Shown here: positions 57,301 to 64,000 of the stretch, piece by piece
Layout: each line of letters begins with the position of its first letter
Numbering within the stretch: position 1 is the first letter of the stretch
Source of the DNA: Dysidea avara
Taxonomy: Eukaryota > Porifera > Demospongiae > Dictyoceratida > Dysideidae
Direction of reading: 5' to 3'
DNA length: 64,000 nucleotides
NCBI RefSeq assembly: GCF_963678975.1
Contig: NC_089276.1
Coordinates: forward strand, 28,388,472 to 28,452,471
The notes under the pieces: generated by a model
Told to the model about the DNA's origin: nothing
The model's input: the letters and a program-made list of their open reading frames with translations, nothing else
The model's database searches: none
Program-made: the position numbers and the translations under genes

Positions 57301-59678
57301 AGCTTATCTTTAAGAGAAGAATACTAACTTGGTGTGTATTCAGGATTTTTCCAAGGGGGTTTCCAGATTTGGTAATGAGTTTAAGTGTATGGGGTCTGGG
57401 GCACCCATAGATTTTGAGCATTAAATAATCAAAATTTACTAAATTCGTGATTTCATGAACTATTTCAATATGTGCTTGGTTCCCTTTTAAGTCTTAAATG
57501 TCAATTTTGGTTTATGGCTACTCTATTGCATACTGCATAAATTCTCCAATTGAAATGGAAAACTCAAGGTATAGCTAGCTACTTAAATTCAAGTTACTGT
57601 GTAGTCTTAACTACAATATTAAAAAAAACCATTTAAAAACTGCATTCCACTATGAATGTTATATTAGAGTAGTTTTGACTGCTCTATTAGAGTATCTTTC
57701 TAAATTTTCAGTACATACCCTTTTTCTCCAAATCCACCTTTGAGGGATCAGTGTAAGTTTCCTATTACTGCCCTGCTCTGTTCCTATTTATTTGTGATGC
57801 TAAACTAAGATAGGTCTGATGTTCCTGCTGCTAGACCACAAGTTAATTTTAGAAAGGGTTTCCGGAGCCCCAGGAAACCCTCTTAAATATGCCTCTGCTA
57901 ACTTTAATGTTAATGTTGACTGCATGTATTGCAAGATATGCAGTATTGACAAAGTTACAACAGTATCTGGGGGACAGATTCTCTACTGCCACAGTGATCC
58001 CATACTCCATACACATCTAAAATTTCCTCTTTTAAGGTGTGGTAGTTGAGCTGGGATTCAACATGTCAATTAAGGTTTGGCCTGCCTTATTACACTTTAT
58101 GCTACAAAATACAGACTGCAATAAGCTAGCTATTATCTTTATTTTACAAATGCAGTAAATTAGCTATTTATTTTACAAATGCAGAGTCATAGAACAATAT
58201 ACATATACAACTGTAGTAGGAAAATAAGCTGCAAATAGCTATGCATTGCCATTGGTATAGATAGTTCATGTATTATTGACATTGTTTCATTCTATTTGAA
58301 TATGAACGTGTCCATCAAATGATTGTGTTTATTACTATGTGCATGAGGATTGATGTGAGAGATTATTTTATCCTAACTAATTATTGATTTTCTGCAGTTA
58401 GCTCATGATCAAGTTAGCTATTTACTAGCTATAGCCATATCTACGTAGTTAGCTACTGTATCTGTATATGGTAATAGCTAGTAGTAATGATAATTATTTG
58501 CAAAGCGCAAAACTAGGTACTACATAATTTATTACCCTTTGCAAATCTTTGAAGAGTTAATTGTTGAGTGTTTGTTATCCCAATATTTAAAATGTTTCAT
58601 TCTAGATAATGCACACTGGTGTGCCACATTATTCAAAGTGTAATTGTATAACAACACTGATTCATGACTGTAAGGCAACTACAATGGTAACCAGGACTAT
58701 AATGATATTCTTTAATAAGTGAGTTTAGTAGACAGTTAGCTAGCTGGAAACTTGTGAACTTGAAGAAACCTTTGATAGCTATATGATTACCAAAATTCAG
58801 GGGGATTTTCAGAACCCCAGGAGAACCCCTCATTGCACCCCTGTCAAGAAGGCACTGTAGCTGTATTCAAGTTAGTCTAACATATGTATACAACAGTAGT
58901 TGGAAAATTGATTTACATTGGAAGCTCAGGAAGTCCTATCTCTGGACTGACCTGATGTAAGAATTCACATGGTGAAGGTATTGCAATACAAAGGAGCTTG
59001 CAAAGGAAGCTAGTTGACTGAGCTGCAGCACAATATGACCTAAAAGATCAAATGAAGCCAAGCCTAGTCATCACTGTTATTTGGAAAGCATTTTTGTTAA
59101 TCATACCTTCAACTTGTGGTAAGAAAATCTTAGTTTGGTAACAACTGCAAAATATATCACATTTTGCTGTGTGCACTAGTACTACTGGATGCTTCTGAAT
59201 AAACTAGCAACTAGAAGTTTATTACAAAGATATGAATCGTTTACAGGTAATATGTTCTTCTTGTAATTAATGACTCTTTGCATGTAGCTTTTGTTGTGTC
59301 TTTGAACTGATATAGGCAAACACGTAGATAAGACTATTTTGTCAGTGCATGGTAAGCTGGTTTCAGTGTTTAGCCTTGTCACAGATTCCTAGTGGGATAG
59401 CCAATGACTTTAATAATAGTTATGATGCATCACCTGAAACAGCTTGGGGTTTGTCATCCCCAAGATTGCCCAGGTGGTTTACTATCATCTGCATTATTGT
59501 TTTTAATCATGCATGTAAGCAATAGAGAAGCTGTAGCATGAAATTGTCCCAGGGGTGGAAAAATTGTTGGTACCTATGCCTTATCTTCTTTGTTAGGTAA
59601 TTAAGCAAACTGTGTGAATTTTACAGTGTCACACTTTATAATAATTATAATACACTGTTGTTGTTTGTGATCAAATAG
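54304..59678. other. Spacer between gene A and gene B, non-coding
   Basis: Contains several CTCTAATAG motifs (55447-55525, 57110-57133, 57676-57700) and a cluster of AGTTGCC...GGCAACT palindromes (55177-56034). It also has two related segments at 56690-56790 and 56810-56920 (GTTGTTCTGTC..TGGTAGAGTTTAGCACCCT and TGATCAGTTCCT..TGAGTCT). Weak transposon-end relics (GGGGGTTTCCAG, AACCCCTCATTGCACCCCTG) lie at 57350 and 58800-58850. 59005-59045 encodes DLKDQMK in a setting like the first gene A exon, but has no donor. Confidence 0.4.
55177..56034. repeat. Cluster of AGTTGCC-N5/6-GGCAACT palindromes
   Basis: Copies lie at 55177-55196, 55933-55951 and 55984-56003, with a decayed copy at 56015-56034. 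Half-sites occur at about 55030, 55115, 55722 and 55865. The minus frames at 54989-55231 and 55906-56088 derive their repeated YW-L-L words from this cluster. Confidence 0.6.
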
Positions 59679-59837
59679 TCAGGTGGTGCAAATTTAATGG
59701 TGAGAGGCACAAAGTCAAAGATCGATCCATATCCTCTAAGAACACTTCCACCATGTGTCATGGATAAAGAGAGTGGTGTGTCAAAGAAGGTTGCAATCAT
59801 GTCTGGATTAAGTGAGACAGAGGATAGAATAAACAAG
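59679..59837 (+). CDS. Gene B exon matching A exon b, 53 codons
   Basis: AAATAG acceptor (phase 0), GTATGA donor. Begins SGGANLMVRGTKSKIDPYPL and ends DRINK. The nearer AG (GTCAG) would shift the frame. Confidence 0.7.
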
Positions 59838-62800
59838 GTATGAAATACATTGCTTGTATCTCATCCCCATAGGTGTAGTGTCACAAACAGAGATGGGTGT
59901 AAGGTGTTAATTGATAATTATTGTGTTAAATATAATGATACTCTCAGATTAAATTATTGCTAAACTTGGAAAAAAATTTGGCAGTATGACTACAAGGCCC
60001 CTTTACTACCTCCATCTTTCATTCTTGTAAAGAACACCCTATTGTCAACTACAAGCAGCCTCAATCATATTGCATCTTCACAAAACTTCATGACAAACTC
60101 TTCCACGCATTGCATAATTCTATGGTATCTATGGTAACTCCAAAACAAATGTCACAAAAATTTTGTAATTGCTAACAACGCAATCTGATTGGTGTTGCCT
60201 GTTTTCTGTAACAAGCTGGAATTTTGAATGCTAGAGTGACCAGACCCTTCCTCTTTTTATTTCATATGCTGTATATAGTAATGAATTCCTCCTTGAAAAA
60301 AATCTGCTTATATGGGAGGGAACTTTGGCAATTAAGTTAAAACTGAGCATGCAACAGACATGAATGGTATTGAGTATCATTACAAGCAAAGTTAATTTTG
60401 CATAATATCATAACTTCATTCATCTTTCTTTTAAATTTTTGTATTACTAAAAATTAGTAACCTAAGCCCCCTAATCTTGAAGGCAAATGTCCGAACTTTC
60501 TTAGATGTTGTAAGCTCAAATTACATCTTTGTCTAGTCTTATTTGCTCTAAAATTAGCAAAATTCAATTTATTATTTGAATTTTGCTAATTTTTTTAACC
60601 AGAAGACAATTAACTTTCTTTTCTTTTGTACTCCAAATAATCGGAACTAGCATGCCCTCAGGTAAGTTTTAGAAACTCTGAGGTAGTAGTTTAGACCATT
60701 TGCTCTGTGATAAAATCAATTAACCACTTATACATTTTAAGGGACATAAAATGTGACTGTGCTATTAGTGGTAGCTAGTCTGCTTCATTACAGTATCTCA
60801 ATATCTTGTTGCAAGCACTGCAATTGACCTATAAAAGTGGGGACACTCTCTCCTGTTTCCATACCTATAAATACAGTAGAGAGCTTCATGTTTCACTAGT
60901 ATGTTTCATTGTGGTTGATGACGGTTTTAGTAGAGTATCTCAGTTTCACACAATCAAATTATCCTTTGTTGCATAACTACTAAAACAATGCTGTAATAAT
61001 CTTACTGAAATAAGGCAAAGTAAGTAAGTAATTTAGCTAATCAGCTAGTAAAAAATATACCTGCTATGCAATGATTGCAATCACTTAAACATGAGGGCAG
61101 TTAATTACTCATTTTTTCTCCACCACCAGATACTCTGCAAATATTCATCTTTACAGATGCGTATAATTACATAGCTACATACATACACCAAAAAAGGCTA
61201 TATATTCTAAAATATTTTTCAGATTTTACAAGACTATGAAGAAGACTGCACTACTGGCATAGTAAGGAATGTCATAGTGGCATACTTATACATTTACTGT
61301 AATGTTTGTGTAACATCAGGATTACGAAGATGAATGCTCCACTGCACAACAGAGATATCATTCGGTATTTATGACTAGTAAATATAATTGCATACATCAT
61401 TATGTTTTTGTTTTAGAGAGGATGTTCTTTTGATAGTACAAGTGAAAGATCAAGCATCATGGTATGGAACTGTAAATACATTGCTATTATAGCTTTTGCT
61501 TTAAGGTTTGAAACCATCGAGAGGTGTGAGTACAACAACCTTATAATGCAATAAAAAAGTTGTTGAATAGAATATACAACGTGTACTAAACTGTAGGCAT
61601 TAAAGTAGCTATATACAAATGCTTATAGTACAATTGAGTATAGTCTAATGAAGCATTCATATTATTGAAGTGAGAAGGAACGCTATTGTTTAGTTGGAAA
61701 AGTAAGTAATGATGTCGAGTTTAAATTTCAGGGTTTTCCATTTTCATTACAATGTAAATGTTGACCATGTGGGTACAATACTATGAGTTTGTGGTATTCT
61801 GGCCATGAGTGTATAGATAGACTTTCTGTATTTGTATTACATGGGTATAGAAGATACATCCTTGATACTATTATTTATTGTAGTTAATAATTTTATGTGA
61901 TTATTTATATACTGTTTAAGTTGTCCATTTTGTTAGTGTATGTTTGCATGTGTAGCCTTGAGTTTACTATCACTTTAATGTACTATAATATACATGTAAT
62001 TTTCACAATCAGTTGATCAATTTGTTCAAGGTTAATTGGGAGCTGCACTCCTAGACTTCTGTATCACTAATTCAGTGACACTGTTAAAAACTCCCTTTGA
62101 CCATACAGCTATGCACTTTGTCCCTGAGAACTTTACAGAAATAGTAAAGTAGCTATTGGCCTGGACAATAACTACAGTACCATACAGTCTGGTATAGGCC
62201 TCAGGAAATTATGCTCCAAATTTTGTCATTATTCTATTCTGAATTTCTCCAAAAAAATTACCGTATAGCGGGTTATTTTCGAAACAGAAATTTTCGTACA
62301 AGAAGCAAAATCTGAATTTCGAAAGATTTTAATTTTGAAGAGTGCATATTTCGAAGTCCGGATGGATTTCAAATAAACGGAAATTCGTGTCACAAATTAT
62401 GAAAATGCGTGAATGTTTGCCAAAAACTGACTTACTGATGGAATAATCCCCATTCCTGTGCACTGGAGAGAAGACTGAGGGAGTCTCGGGTGGAGTGAAC
62501 TCACTGGCACGATCACGCTCGATCATAGCTAGCTCATATCACCATAGATTCTAGAGCAGACGGCATCAATTCCCATTCTGGATCACCTGTTTTTTGGTTA
62601 TTGGTACAGTAATGATACAGTTTACCCATTATCATCAGCAATACTGAGCTAAAACTCGAGGAATACACGAACGAATCGCCGAAAGTTGGACGGTTGCTTT
62701 CACTTGTGGGAATTTATTTTCGAAAAACAACTGGACGTGGGAATCTATTTTCGAAGAGAAGGGCCTCTTCGAAATATCCGAAAATAAAAACCTTTCGAAA

Positions 62801-63681
62801 ATTACCAGCTATACGGTATACTCTTATTATTTCCAAAATGTATGCATTATTCTTCTCAAAATTTCCAAATTTTCAAACAAATATTTTAGTAATAATGCTG
62901 TTCTATTGCACAGAAAAGTTAGTTTATTGGAAAGAACTGTTTCAATATAGAGTTGTACTGCTGACTGTTCTATTAGAGTAGGTGACTACTCTATTAGGCT
63001 CTACTGATTATCACTTCAAAATTCCAACTTACCCCATCATTATGTTCAAAATTATGTAGGCATAATTCCTGAACTTCTATCGGTAAGGAATCAAATAGAA
63101 GTGTTGAAAATAAATGGTGCAAGTAGTCAGTTGCATTATAGAAGTTTGAAACCTCAAGCCAGCAGGTACATATAGAAAATCTTATAATTTATACAGACAT
63201 GTATCCTGATCATGAACTTTGACTCAGAACTGTTTCAATAAGTAGACTATATATACTACTCCTACTGGGAAATAACTCCTACTGGGAAATAACTCCTATT
63301 GGGAAATATAACTTATGTTGCAGCTATGTACTGTAGCTTTGATACAACAAAATCTAACAGTAGTTTCTTTTAACAGAATAAATACATAAGTTTATTTGCA
63401 AAATAAAAAATACAGATATTCTATGCTCCTTCCTTTCTCGAAATACTTGATACATCTTGTTCTTAGCCCTGCTCTTATAATTTTTAAAGAGTAAATTACA
63501 GGGTCTTAATTGTCACACTAAACATGCTTTTGCTACCTTAGGTATTGACATGCACTGTTAGTCATTAAAAGATTGCTTAGTGACTTTAGAAGTTGTGCCT
63601 ATATGCATTATTTGAATTATGTACTCTTACATTACAGGATTATATGGTGGATGTTATAGAACCCAGCACAGAAGATTTCGT
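59679..63681 (+). CDS. Gene B (partial): tandem paralogue of the 5' part of gene A
   Basis: Exons 59679-59837, 61223-61261, 61320-61364, 61417-61461 and 63638-63681 match gene A exons b, c, d, e and h in order, phase and length (39, 45, 45 and 44 bp are identical in length; the first is 27 bp shorter). Protein similarity is clear while introns have diverged, which points to selection on the exons and an old duplication. A candidate extra exon, KFETSSQQ, lies at 63142-63165. The position of gene A microexon f has a TGA in frame here. The gene starts somewhere upstream and continues past the window. Function unknown, as for gene A. Confidence 0.65.
59838..61222 (+). other. Gene B intron, 1.4 kb
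   Basis: One degenerate dispersed motif lies at 60919-60942. A short inverted word pair, AAAATTAGCAAAATTCAA and TTTGAATTTTGCTAATTTTT, lies at about 60550-60596. No transposon with clear ends. Confidence 0.4.
61223..61261 (+). CDS. Gene B exon matching A exon c, ILQDYEEDCTTGI
   Basis: TTTTTCAG acceptor, GTAAGG donor, phase 0-0. Ten of 13 residues equal gene A. Confidence 0.75.
61320..61364 (+). CDS. Gene B exon matching A exon d, DYEDECSTAQQRYHS
   Basis: CATCAG acceptor, GTATTT donor, phase 0-0, same 45-bp length as in gene A. Confidence 0.7.
61417..61461 (+). CDS. Gene B exon matching A exon e, RGCSFDSTSERSSIM
   Basis: GTTTTAG acceptor, GTATGG donor, phase 0-0. Keeps the RGCSFDS core. Confidence 0.7.
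62259..62818. mobile_element. 560-bp TIR element (TACCGTATAGC ends) in gene B intron
   Basis: Left terminus TACCGTATAGCGGGTTATTT and right terminus, read inward, TACCGTATAGCTGGTAATTT; both continue TCGAAA. The inside is rich in TTTTCGAA words. The TA at each edge may be the target duplication, as in Tc1/mariner-type MITEs. The internal frames at 62329-62526 (minus) and 62694-62981 (plus) lack transposase motifs. Confidence 0.75.
63142..63165 (+). CDS. Gene B candidate microexon KFETSSQQ
   Basis: CATTATAG acceptor and GTACAT donor, 24 bp, phase 0-0. A similar word (GTTTGAAACCATCGAGAG) occurs at about 61504, where the frame has TGA. This may be a duplicated and repaired version of that microexon. 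Confidence 0.4.
63638..63681 (+). CDS. Gene B exon matching A exon h, DYMVDVIEPSTEDF
   Basis: ATTACAG acceptor, GTAAGA donor, 44 bp ending in phase 2, exactly as in gene A. Confidence 0.7.
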
Positions 63682-64000
63682 GTAAGATTTTAATGTTACT
63701 AAGCAATGTATTGTAGACTGAAAAAATATTTGTCAGTGAAAGTGTATACTAATACTTTTGTAAGTCTCAGAATCCTTTAAATTATCTTTTTCGAGCTGTA
63801 ATGTAAGGAATGGAGCTCTATTTGTGTATGACTATAGTTGTTCTGTGTAGCACAAGGGCTGTAGTGTTGCAGAGTTTCCATGTGTGACCATCTCAGCAAA
63901 AACCCAACTTATTCACACTACTTCCAATTTTTGTTTATTTTCTCAGCATTATTATCATTGTCCAAGAAATAGATCATCAAAGTTTCAGCCTTTTGTGGTG
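63682..64000 (+). other. Gene B intron, running off the window
   Basis: By analogy with gene A the next exon should lie 100-200 bp downstream in phase 2, but no counterpart of SQKMVQPV was seen up to the edge. Confidence 0.35.

Overview
The window is animal genomic DNA that is AT-rich and dominated by introns and repeats. Support for this comes from spliced genes with GT-AG introns (some only about 48 bp), a secreted subtilisin-type protease with one intron, many short non-autonomous DNA transposons, microsatellites, a relic of a non-LTR retrotransposon, and no operon structure. The abundance of GCTAGCTA-type words, the very short introns and the repeat style suggest a demosponge (Amphimedon-like). 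That placement is inference; nothing here is diagnostic.

Layout. 1-10 kb holds no convincing gene. It is built from transposons: a hAT-like element at 1783-2617, a TIR element at 4551-4972 carrying the same tRNA-like and minisatellite module, a small hAT element at 6987-7177, and a 1.6 kb foldback (7301-8876) whose right arm is split by a second hAT-like element. At 10.3-10.6 kb a possible two-exon mini-gene encodes 55 aa. At 11.8-13.4 kb on the minus strand is the best-supported gene, a 476-aa proteinase-K/subtilisin-like (S8) preproprotease with signal peptide, I9 propeptide and intact Asp/His/Asn/Ser catalytic residues. 14-26 kb holds a CA microsatellite, a decayed LINE, a CpG-rich hairpin and three copies of one interspersed repeat.

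From about 26.1 to 53.2 kb on the plus strand, some 25 small exons with compatible splice phases make one unrecognised gene (gene A, at least about 590 aa, partly coiled coil). Its introns hold most of the remaining repeats: a probable Helentron-like composite element at 44.49-47.02 kb, a foldback at 47.05-47.38 kb, a tandemly duplicated 1.1 kb palindrome-rich element at 47.6-49.9 kb, and a foldback at 52.2-52.5 kb. Just after its likely 3' end lies a 228-bp in-frame coding duplication broken by a 4-base insertion (53.26-53.87 kb).

From 59.7 kb to the window edge the first exons recur with the same lengths and order but diverged sequence (gene B), so A and B are tandem paralogues on the same strand; B continues beyond the window.

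The most notable unexplained signal is a short dispersed motif with a palindromic core (TGACTGCTCTATTAGAGTAT and its reverse) present at about 20 places on both strands in unrelated surroundings.
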